64,000 bases of DNA from Neelides folsomi. Its lineage: Eukaryota; Arthropoda; Collembola; Neelipleona; Neelidae. The translations under genes were made by a program, and so were the position numbers. Below, in pieces: positions 23,650-34,204 of the stretch. Below the pieces are notes generated by a model. The model was not told the origin of the DNA, ran no database searches, and saw only the letters and a list, made by a program, of their open reading frames with translations. Within the stretch, counting starts at the first letter, position 1. Each line of letters starts with the position of its first letter. Location: assembly GCA_034687125.1 (NCBI GenBank), contig JAQGBZ010000090.1:1-64000 (forward strand). Reading direction: 5' to 3'.

Positions 23650-26361
23650 ATGCAGGAGGTGTCAAAAACAAGTGAGGATTGTCACCCGGCAAAGAGGATC
23701 AAATTAAATCGGCCAGATTGTAATTATGGGGTCGAGTGCTTTCGACGAAATCCTCAGCATCTTACAGAATTTCGACATTATGAGCGTGAGTTCATTACAC
23801 TTATAAATCTTATAATATGATACTTATTCGATACCCATTGTAAAATTAAATAGGGGTCTTTGAATGTCAATGGCATGTAAACTTCATTTATGTTGATTTT
23901 AGTCGAGAAACTCTGTCACATAATGCTCTCTACACACCAAGGGCTGGGGAAGATCCCAGCCAATTATCATTTAACATTCCCGGATGAACAGGTTGTATTG
24001 GACCAAATCAAGGTGTTAATAGAATTAGACAAAGAGTCACCAGGGTTTATGAGGGACATGAATGAAGATTCCAAGAAGGAAAATTTGGACATTTCCAATT
24101 CCAATCACAATTCGAAGGTGGAAAAGAATAGTTCCACCACCGGTATGAATATGTTAGCGAGATGGGAAGCATCGAAGCCGTTTAACTTCTTTTTAACCAA
24201 AATTGGAAATGAAAAGGATTCACTTGCTGTTAATTTTAAAGGTAAACAATGAATTAAGAAAATATATTAGAGTATTTTCTTGTTGGATTAATTGCAATTG
24301 TTACGATTTAAGTAATTGATGTCGATTTTTATTTTTTAGATTTGTTCGATCCGTCCCTTGGGGTTGTGAGATCTCTTGTTCATTTTAATTTTTTGGTCGA
24401 AACTGAATGGTTTCTTGAAGAAAACAACAATGCAGGATTAGAGTATGATATATTATTATTTTAATAACAATTAATCTGTTTCTAATTTCTATACATAAGG
24501 GAGAATAAGGGATATTAGTTTCATTAAAATTTTATAATTTATTTGATCAGAGGGAAAGAAATCCTGATAATTTACGGCATGGAATTACCAAGCTTGAAAA
24601 GTTCATCAGAAATATTTCCTTGGCTTACAACTCATTTAATCAGATCGCCCTTTCCTTATGGACATCATCATACGTAAAATGAAAAATTCTATTATAAATA
24701 TTATAAAAACATTCCATATAAAATCTGAAATTATGATATCTAATGTTCTTTATTTAAATGTTTGTAGGAAGATGACAATTGTCCATTATGATGACGACTC
24801 AATTCGAGTAATTGTCTATACGGCGAATCTTATTGCGTCTGATTGGGAAAATAGAACTCAAGGGTAAGGATGAACATATTGTTGAATATAGCTTAATTGA
24901 TGTTTCTATTTAAAACGATGTCATATTTATAAAAATCATATTTTATTTAGCGTGTGGATTGGTCCCAAATGTCCAAAAATGAACAATTCTGAGCATCAAC
25001 ACATGGATGGAGAAGCTAGAAGATTCAAAGCAGATTTACTCCAATACTTGTCGTCATATCCTCCAAATATGCTTGACCAATGGATTGATAGATTAAGAGC
25101 TTGCAATTTTGCAGATACGAAGTGAGAAAATTTTACTAATGGTCATATTTATCTATTAAATTGTTCACCAATAGGATTTCACTTGTTTTGAGAGTTTTTA
25201 ATTCATCAGTTATACATTATTGATCAATATTATTATTATAGAGTTACTTTTGTGGGTTCGGCTCCAACTACTGCAAAATCTTCAACAAATGGATTTCAAT
25301 GGGGATTGAAAAAAATAGAAAAATCTTTAGGACGAGAAAAAAATTGTTCGATTCAGAAGGATTGGCCATTAATTTACCAATGTTCATCAATTGGTGAGTT
25401 TTTTCTTATCTTTGTTTTGATAAGATAAATAATTTAGCACTATTTTTCACTATGTTCAGGGGCACTTGGAACTTCTGATCAAGAATGGTTCAGAGGAGAA
25501 CTCGGTCTAGCCATGGTTGGCTCGGTTCACTCAAATTCATGCCCCATTCAAATGGTAAATTAATATTAAATTAATGTTGGTGTTTAATTTATATCGCTTT
25601 CTTCGATATTAGTAGAATTAACATTACATAAACCAATATTAACTTTTAATGCTTTTGTTTATTTTACAGATTTATCCGTCCCATGAAAATGTCAAAGATA
25701 GCTTTGACGGTATTCACGGAGGAGGATGTTTACCATATACTGAAAGAACTCACATGAAACAAAAATGGCTTGAAAAGCATTTATGGTAAGTCAATCAAAT
25801 TAAATGCAACATTTGTATAATTAACTCACAAAATTCAATCTTTATTTTAATTCTATATTCAAATAGCCAATGGAAATGTGACATCAAAGAACGAACAAGA
25901 GCGATGCCGCATATCAAAACTTACTGTCGAATCTCACCAAATGGAGAAGAAGCTGCTTGGGTGTTGATTACAAGTGCCAACTTGTCAAAAGCAGCGTGGG
26001 GGAAATTAAACAAAATGAGAGATCGTCTCTCTGTGATGTCCTGGGAAGTTGGCATTCTTTTCACGCCTAATCCACTTGTAAGTAGATTAGGACAATATTT
26101 AAAACCAATATTTAATTACTTAAACATTACATGAATTTCAATACGCTTACATTTTTTTATATAAACAATAATTATTATGTATAATTTGTTCAGATATCTC
26201 CAACCGCTGAAACATTCAAGATTCGTAACAAAGATTGTGCGAATGATCCAGAAACATTTCCTCTTCCTTTCGACCTCCCTCTAACAAAGTATTCTGAAGG
26301 TGATAAACCTTGGGTTATTGATGTTCTTGCAAATCTCAGGGCTGCCAGCAATTCTCATTAA
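23650..26361 (+). CDS. TDP1: Tyrosyl-DNA phosphodiesterase 1 with N-terminal PBZ zinc finger
   Basis: Eleven exons join in phase: 23650-23785, 23903-24241, 24340-24442, 24551-24673, 24768-24863, 24951-25121, 25242-25393, 25460-25554, 25670-25785, 25867-26077 and 26194-26361, giving 569 residues. TDP1 releases tyrosine and other 3' blocking adducts, such as trapped topoisomerase I, from DNA ends. Both HKD active-site sets are intact: HHTKM (His233, Lys235) with Asn254, and PHIKTY (His459, Lys461) with Asn482 in TSANLSKAAWG. The first HKD is split across exons 4 and 5. Residues 24-45 fit a PBZ (poly-ADP-ribose-binding) zinc finger: Cys24, Cys30, His37 and His43, with YGVECFRRNPQH between. Human TDP1 has a disordered N-terminus instead. 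The start ATG directly precedes this domain and an in-frame extension is not needed. Confidence 0.95.
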
Positions 26362-27733
26362 ATCACTTTCTTGGCATCTTTATAGTTTTTGTAAACTAAA
26401 TTATTGATTTTTAAAAAATGTATGTATATAATTTATTCATGATCTAATAATTATGAATCAATGTGAATTTGCTAATCGAACAAACTTTTAATCTCATATT
26501 TAATATTAAGCACACACATACACATATGTAAAATATATAATATTATTATAATATGTAGTGATTATCTATTGTAATATATTTAGGTAATAAATCTATATCT
26601 ACTATAGTATAAATTTTAGGTAGTGAGTTTTGTTTAAAATTATGTAAATCTTCGATTATGAAATGGTAATAACATATTTATAGACACATTCACATAAAAT
26701 TTATAACAATATGTTGATGTGATATAAACTTAAACCCAGTTTTAATTTTTTAATAAAGTAGCAATTTTTTATGGTTTACATTCATTTAACATTGCATATT
26801 TTTATTCTTTATTAAACGTCTTTTAGTTCAATACTTTTTATTCTGGTATGGTGCGACCCTTAGGTATTCGTTGATGGACAGGAGCATATATTATCATTTC
26901 ATCATCCATATAATTATTAAAATCAACGACGAAATTTTTGTGAACAATTATCATATTGCATCTTAGCAATTCTGCAATGCAATGATAGCAATGAGCATTG
27001 AGCATGTAATCTAACATATATAGAGAAACCTGGAACATTTCGCACCGGCTCCTTTGAATTTCTGACACGTGTAAGCCATTCAATGATTTCGTTTTCTTAC
27101 ACGTCACATTTGATTGAAAATATTTAATCAAGTTTTAATTTATTAGTGCTTTTGAAAGTAGTACTTTATAGTTGAGTATATTGTTCGTAAGTGAATCATT
27201 CAATTTATATAAGAATAAAAAAGAAAACTGCAATTACCCATTGAGATGAAGTATGTAAGGTATTATCATAAGGACAAAATTCAGTCAATTCTATTTCATT
27301 TCAAGTAAACTTTTAATTCAAATGCTCCGAATAAAATATTTTAAAAAAAACTTTTATATTTAAAAATAAGGAAGATCGTACAGAATAAATCTTGCAATAT
27401 TTCTAAAATACCCAAAATCATGTAATAATAATTTTAACGCCATGAATAATCTTTAGTAAATAAATTGTCTCCATACAGTCATTTGGTCAGAATTGAGAAT
27501 CTCTACTTATTGCTGTAAAATATATTATCGCTAATCCAATCAAAATCCATTGAGGATTAATACCATTCGACATTCTCGATATTCAATATGCTATACAAAT
27601 ACAAGGGCTTTCTATAATATATATACCATAATATATTTTAATACATTTTTTTTATTCCAGTGTAATCTAATCAAGAGAACGTGAACTTTCACCTTCAAGA
27701 AGGAGAAGAAAAATTTTAAGTATAGTTTAAGTA
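26362..27733. other. Intergenic region between TDP1 and the TXNDC11-like gene
   Basis: This stretch holds the TDP1 3' UTR (possible poly(A) signal AATAAA at 26752) and the TXNDC11-like promoter and 5' UTR. A polypyrimidine tract ending in CCAG at about 27660 resembles a 3' splice site, so the TXNDC11-like gene may have a non-coding first exon upstream. One open frame on the minus strand (26838-27131) is described separately. Confidence 0.5.
26838..27131 (-). other. Open frame of 97 codons, unrecognised, no ATG
   Basis: This minus-strand frame is open for 97 codons. Its C-terminus reads like protein (IIYAPVHQRIPKGRTIPE) and it has a cluster of cysteines (HCYHCIAELLRC). It has no ATG near its start, only TTG, with an in-frame stop two codons upstream. 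A plausible splice acceptor was not found. It may be a terminal exon of an unresolved gene, a decayed gene or chance. I recognise no family. Confidence 0.2.
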
Positions 27734-27763
27734 ATGGACTTCAACGAAACGAGAGTAGGATGA
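27734..27763 (+). promoter_or_regulatory. Short upstream ORF overlapping the TXNDC11-like start
   Basis: A nine-codon ORF starts at an ATG 26 bases before the main start. Its TGA stop shares bases with the main ATG in an ATGA overlap (27760-27763). It lies in a different frame, so ribosomes that begin here would stop exactly on the main start codon. Such an arrangement can lower translation or allow reinitiation. No translation evidence exists in the sequence itself. Confidence 0.45.
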
Positions 27764-30700
27764 CCTGGCAAGGCAGGGCGAAGAGCTTTCAATCCAAAGA
27801 GGAGGATGAGGAAGATTTGAGTTTGTATGAGTCGGGAAGTGAAACGAGTTCAACTTCTAACTCTTATTCACACTCGAGCAAATTAGACGACGAGATAGAA
27901 GATTCCATTGACCTTTCATACGACGAGTCAAGCTATTCGTTTGAACTTGAAGGAAAAAAGCAAGAAACTCCAAAGATCAAAACATTGGATGTCCTTGATA
28001 TTTTATTTTGGAAAATGTTTGTTCTTGTGATTCGATATCATAAAGAATTATGTGTGCTATTCCTTTTATTTGCTAGTGGCATTTCAATTTTTCGAACAGG
28101 GTAATTTATAAATCTTAAAAAATTACTTTTTTAATAATATACAAATAAATAATTGCTTGTTATGTTTGAATAATATGTTTGGAATAAAATTGTTTTTTTT
28201 TCTTAAAGGCCGTTGAAAACCAGATCTGTAAATACTCCAATACCGTTTTTCTCCCCCAACGAATCCAGAGACTATTTAGAAGATAATTATCGAGGAGAAT
28301 ATGTAGAATTGTCAAGAAATAAAATTCCATACAATCCATCTTTCGTTTTCTATTACGCTCCTTGGGATTCGGAGTCTGTCGAAGCTAAAAGCGTTTTTCT
28401 TGCCGTCGCGAAACACTTTTACAATTCACATGGAGGATTAGTCAAATTCTACGCAGTCAATTGCTGGTGGCTTGATGGACAATGTAGGCAAAACTTTAAA
28501 AATTTGTCTCATTATCCAATTTTTGTTGGCCATATCACAGGTCAAACAGTAAGTGAAGTTTTATATTTGTATTGAACATTTTTTTTATTGAACATAAAAT
28601 ATATTATAACATTAAAGTGAATGACAAATTATCACAATTGTTTAACTATTATTATTTTAATTAAGGGTGTAATATATGGAGGGCCCATTCGCAAGGAAGC
28701 TATGGTTCGTTTCATGGAACTCCTCCTAAAACCAATAACAAGGATTGATACGGAAGAGGAATTTCGATCTTTTAGAACTCGGCATGATGTAAGTTTTTAC
28801 TGAACAAAGAAATACAACAATAAAGATATTGAGAAAGAGTAAAAAACATTGAATAATCAATTGATTGTTTTCAGGCTGTGATATTAGGTTACGTAAATTT
28901 TAACGATACGGACTCGACAATTGCTTTTGATACGTTTTTACAAATTGCGATGAAGAATTGCGAAAGCGATCCATTTGGACAAATTGGGTTCGGCCTCTTT
29001 TTAAAACCAAGTTTGGCCGAGAAATATTACCTAGAATCATCACATTCCATTTCACTCGTGCTTTTCAATGAAATCCACACTGCTAAATGGCAACTTGATG
29101 AAAGTGAGTTATTATCATATTATTATTCTTGAACTACACATTTATGAAACATAATTATTTAAGTTATATTGTTATAAGTTATAATTATTCAATTTATATT
29201 TATTTATGAGTTGTTCGATATAACATTTATGTAATTTTATAAAATGTAGCAAAGAAAGGTCCAATCATTCCTGTAATTGAATGGGCAACTGAAAAAACCA
29301 AATACACTCCAATGACTTGGGCATATCAAATTCGAAATGGATTTTCAAATAGACCAATTTCACTTGGCCCAAACGATTTTGTAGAAGAACTTCAAAAGGG
29401 ACCAGTTTTTCTTCTCATAACAAGAAGGCTTTTCCCAATAAGTTTCTCGCCATTTTACCACCAAATGCGTGAGATCGCAATTGATTATTTTAATTGCAAC
29501 AAAAGTGTGAATATTACACGCCTTCGAAGAGACACGCACAAAATGAATTCCGGTAACATTTTACACATATCTCGCAACTCTCATTTATTATTTGACTTAA
29601 TTTAAAATTATTAATATATTTTTGTAATAAAGAGTTTCTCAAGTCTTTGGAAAAGGCGTGTGAGAATCCTTCAGAAAACCCTAATTGTGAAATAACAGAT
29701 GAAGATGTGAATTCTTGGAATTTAATGAAACATTCATTCAAAAGGGAAGCTCTCGCCCAATATGAACAAATTTCGATGGATTTGAACTTTACTGGATCGG
29801 CTTGTAGGACCAAATCGAGATTTAGATTTTTGGCCATTGACCCTTCAGACATTCCACATTTTATTCAGCTTGGGTTAGGCCTTGATTTGAAACAGCTTGG
29901 TGAATTGCTATCGGTTAAAAATTCTGATCCTCTCGCATTCATCATTGATGCTCAAGTAAGAACTTAAGATATTTTACAATTTTTTACAGTATACATTGAA
30001 TAGAAGATCTAGAGTAACACATAACTTTAATTTAAATATTAATTAATATTAATCTTACCAACTATTATATTTTTACAATAATCCTTCGAATTTTTATAAT
30101 TTCAGAATGATGTGATGGTTCCATTTAAATCCTTTAACATCTCTAATATGATCATTGCTATTGATCATCATACGAATAAATACATGAAAGAGGAGAAAAT
30201 CGAGAAAGATTCTAGTCATAATCTTCGATCAACTATTCAAGAAATGAAAAATCTCAACATTGGTGTTATTAACAAAGAGTCTCCGAAAGAGAAGAAACGC
30301 TTACCTACCATTCAAAATTTCAATTCCGACCATTTAATCGAATATTTAAAAAGCGAGGGAGAATTCAAAGACACGTCATTGTTCATTCTTTTTACTGCTA
30401 AGTTCTGTGGCTATTGTGGTGTCTCGTTGGCCCATTTCATTCATCTTGCCAAATTCCTCCAAGAAAATTATAATCTACGCGTCACTCTTGCGAAAATTGA
30501 GACATATCAAAATATTTTGCCTAAAAGACTGAATCCAGCAGAAATTCCTTCCTTTGTGTATTTCGACTTTAACAAGTAATACAATTCATTAAATAAAATT
30601 ATTAAATATTATACTTTAATATTTACATTAAAGAATTTTATTCTTTTCCCCATATTATTAAATTGGTTTTTAATTTAAAATTTTATTTAATAGTCGAACT

Positions 30701-31172
30701 GAAGGAAGGATGTTCCCCACTTCTGAAGAAATTAATTCCAGGACGCTTTTAAGATTCATTCTGAGTCAACTGAAGGCAGAAGAACGGGTGAGTGCAAGTC
30801 TCGCAAGTCCATCTTGTATTCATAACTCTTTGAGCTTGAACAAGACAAAAACTCTAAATAACGAATGTTTAAATGTTAATAAAGTGATGGTTTCTTCTAA
30901 AATCCAATCGATATTAAGAAAATTAGTACGCGATTTTGGAACTAAGAGTTTAGGGCAAGTCGATTTATATTCTCAGCACGAAGAAGAAAATAGTTCAGAA
31001 AATGCCAAGTTGAATAGATTGGAATTGTTAGAAAAACTCAGGACCTTAGATTTGTCACTTCATGTAAGCTAATCTTTTTCTAAAAATGAAAAATAGTTTA
31101 AGATGGGAGAATTTCTTTTTTTAGGAACAAATAGACATTCAATTTTTATTAAAATATTTAAATAAAAAATAA
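27760..31172 (+). CDS. TXNDC11: TXNDC11-type multi-thioredoxin ER membrane protein
   Basis: Nine exons join in phase: 27760-28100, 28209-28548, 28666-28788, 28875-29103, 29250-29552, 29633-29955, 30106-30575, 30694-31063 and 31125-31172, giving 848 residues (human about 960-985). An acidic Ser-rich N-terminus precedes one membrane helix (about residues 95-113). The first thioredoxin fold (YYAPWDSES, then NCWWLDGQC) has lost the cysteines of its active site. The last fold keeps a CGYC site (Cys654, Cys657). LLLKPITRI, WATEKTKYTPMTWA and SDIPHFIQLG fall in the same order as in TXNDC11. The human protein works in ER-associated degradation with EDEM enzymes and in DUOX maturation. The final exon is less certain: without the last splice the protein ends with Val-Ser-stop at 31072. 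Confidence 0.9.
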
Positions 31173-32162
31173 GACTATGTAGAACCCTTATAAACATAGA
31201 TTGAAATTCTATGTTATATTGTATTATCACTAACTTGTATGTATCAATATAAATGATACTATTGGTATTATTTAGTTTATCAGAATTACTGACAAGTGTA
31301 TTACTAATATTTATTTTGTTGATTTACTGCTGGATAGTATACATAATAATTATTGTATAACAGATTCGAGTTTTCCTTTGGAATAGAGGTTTATTTTTAT
31401 ATTAAATTGGATATTTTTTCGATCAATAAATATCAATTGAAAAAGTTCCATTATTAATTTATAAATATTTAATTGTTGTATTTATTTGCATTTTAACATT
31501 TTTTGCAGAAATGATGAATGTGATGTAAAGTAAATGTGATGTAGTGATCTTTGATAACAATGTTAAATGATGCTTTGCATTGGAGAAAACCAGATACGGT
31601 ACTTATTGTATACCTACAAAAATTAAATTTAAAATTATGCATAATATTGTATTATAATGATAGACATAAATATAAAGCTTTTACAAATTTTCTCTTCAAA
31701 TTTTTAATCCACATATGCTTGCATATGCACAATGCTTGGTTCATTATAATATTAATTTAAGTAATAAATACATAACGCTCTGTTATTATGTACTGTAAAC
31801 TGGACTCTACATAATATGCATATACAATATATGGTATACAAAAGATTTTACTTCTGTTTAATTTTCTTTGTCGTGTTGAAGTTGAAACTACATCCTCCAG
31901 ACATAGACATTTAAGACATTCTCTCAACTTACACACTATATAGAGGTTCGAATTCTACAAGTTTGAGGTTGTGAAAACTTTGATAGAGAAAGAATCGCAA
32001 ATCTCAGGAATTCAGAACAGTGAACAGAATACATACAGATACAATTCCTTTTCTGTATTCAGTTCCTATTTCATTGTCTGAAGAGTGAAAATACGATAGA
32101 CCAATTAACTAATTTTTTAGAGTTGTGATTTATTATATTAAATATTACAAGAATAGTTTGAA
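31173..32162. other. Intergenic region between the TXNDC11-like gene and GEMIN2
   Basis: AT-rich DNA with no coding exon recognised. A sequence resembling a tRNA B box (GGTTCGAATTC, 31945-31955) has no matching A box or cloverleaf. The last 100 bases should hold the GEMIN2 promoter or 5' UTR. Confidence 0.55.
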
Positions 32163-33434
32163 ATGGGTGATGATTCGGGGAGTGATTTAGAATTAGCATA
32201 CGATTCTGGTTCAGAAGCAGATTCAGATTCAGAAGAGGATCCGGAGTTTGTCAAAAAGGCAGTTCTTGGTGTGAATCTCGCCGACGTCGTCAATTACGAC
32301 TTAGCAAAACCTCCTGAAAATGGATCACAGTATTTGCTCACAGTCTTGGCTGAAGCAAAACATATTCCTAAAGTCGCTCACGTTGATCGAAATAGTATTC
32401 CCACGAGGAAGAATAAGGACGAAATTGCCACTTCTCTTGGAGTTGGCTTACTCAATTTACTGCTTGAATCTAACGAAAAGGTAAATTAAATGACTTTTAC
32501 AATATTTATATTATTATTGATAAAATTCCCTATGCAGAAATGCAATTTAGATAGGAGATATCTCCCTGAGCCAGAATGGGAGCGAGAAGTAATTCAAGAG
32601 TTTACCGAACTGAGAATGAAATTATCTCAATCTCGATCATTGATTTTAAATGGAGACATACGATTAGCTGAGATGAAATTGGTAAAAAATTTATTTAATT
32701 ATCACCTGTTATTGATATAATATCACTATATTATTTTGATAAAAAATGATAAAATAAATGATCCGCATATCGGGTCGGCAAAAAAGAATTCGAATTTTTC
32801 TTTCTTTCTTAATAATACATATGTTAATAAAGTTAAAATTTCTTATAATGAATACTGTTCTCATTTGTAGCCTCAAGAAGGAAGTGATCCTTTATGGCTT
32901 AAATTCTTCTTCGGTCAAGAATTTTCCAAACTATTCGACCCAACTGGAGGAAATAAGAAAGTCATGTTAACTCGAGAGATGTTTCGAACTCCACCGAATG
33001 AAGAAGATCCGGATTTGCTCCATGGTTCCCACCCACCTTACAAGACTCTTCTTCTTCATCTTCCCCAAAGGACAATTGAATACCTCATAGACAGAAACAC
33101 CAAATGGCTCAAACTCCAAGGGCTTATCAATGTTCGTCAAGCGGAATGGCTCTATTCATTATTTGCTTCTGTTCAAAAACCTTTAGAACCCTCCGTTGTC
33201 GCCGATATGAGACAAATGGTCAGAATATTAATTTCTGAAAGAGCCAAATTATGCAGGAATTTTGACAACATCCAGATCGCAGCTGAATACCAAACTTGCA
33301 ATGACCAAACAGAAGAGGATTTCTTAGAAGCGGAGGAGGAAATGAAATTCTTTTGGGAACTTCTCAAAAATTACAATTTATTTATTTCAATTGTGGCTAA
33401 TTACTTTGAGCAAAAGGATCTAACCGCACAATAG
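32163..33434 (+). CDS. GEMIN2: Gemin2 (SMN-complex component)
   Basis: Three exons, 32163-32480, 32538-32681 and 32871-33434, join in phase to 341 residues. Gemin2 binds SMN and clasps the Sm-protein pentamer before it is loaded on snRNA. After an acidic Ser/Asp-rich start, the NLADVVNYDLAKPPENGSQYL block matches the N-terminal arm that runs along the Sm proteins. The C-terminal domain (LLLHLPQRTIEYL, LINVRQAEWLYSLFASVQKPL, VANYFEQKDL) matches the helical SMN-binding domain. The protein is somewhat longer than the human one (280). Both introns are short (57 and 189 nt). A possible poly(A) signal, AATAAA, lies at 33512. The gene is tail-to-tail with the mwh-like gene. Confidence 0.92.
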
Positions 33435-34204
33435 ATTTTTTAAATTTAATTTTATAATTAAAATAATTTTATAATGTGACTTATTTGTAATGTTTTCAAC
33501 AAAATTTTATAAATAAATTAAGTAATATGCATGCATGCCTCATTAAATAAGTAAATGCCTGTATTATAGATTTATTTGAGAATTGCTTTCAGAAAATTAC
33601 TTAACTTTTTACAGCAAAAAATAAAGTGTGAAACAAATGATAAAGATTTGCATATTTTAATAAAAATTTAGTATATCTTATTTACATTCTTTGATTTTCA
33701 TTAGCAAGTTTCACATAAGTATTTAAATAACATTTTTAATTTTAATAGTATATTTTATAGTTAGGTCTTATTGGTAGGTATATTAGAGTAAATTATTTCT
33801 ACACTTTAGGTACATATACATTTGAACATTCTCGTACCGTTTAATATTTCACTATTTTATTTATGAATTCGCATATAAGTAACATTACATATTATAAGTA
33901 TTATGTATTACTATACATTATATTAGTAAAAATGAATCTTTATTCTATTAACATAATTATTTTTTACAGATTAGTTAAATACCTATTTCTATTTGTAAAA
34001 TTTTCGAATTTTTTCATCATGAACATTTCTTAAAATTATTTAAAATATCTTAAATAACCTTTAAGTATTCATAATATGTACAGGTATTTCCAAAATGTAT
34101 ACAATTTACAGCTCTACAATATAAATACTTAATTTATATAAATTCTATTGGATCGTCTTTATCTACAATCTTTACTATAGTTGACATAATCTCCATTGCT
34201 GCGT
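33435..34204. other. Intergenic region between convergent GEMIN2 and mwh-like genes
   Basis: Very AT-rich sequence with repeated TATTA- and ACATA-type simple motifs. It should hold both 3' UTRs; AATAAA occurs on the plus strand at 33512 and again near 33620. No coding exon is seen. Confidence 0.6.

Noticed and set aside
29514-29852. Minus-strand open frame of 112 codons
   Set aside because: Shadow of TXNDC11-like exons 5 and 6, which match the family on the plus strand.
31941-31956. tRNA B-box-like GGTTCGAATTC
   Set aside because: No A box at the right distance and no cloverleaf pairing around it.
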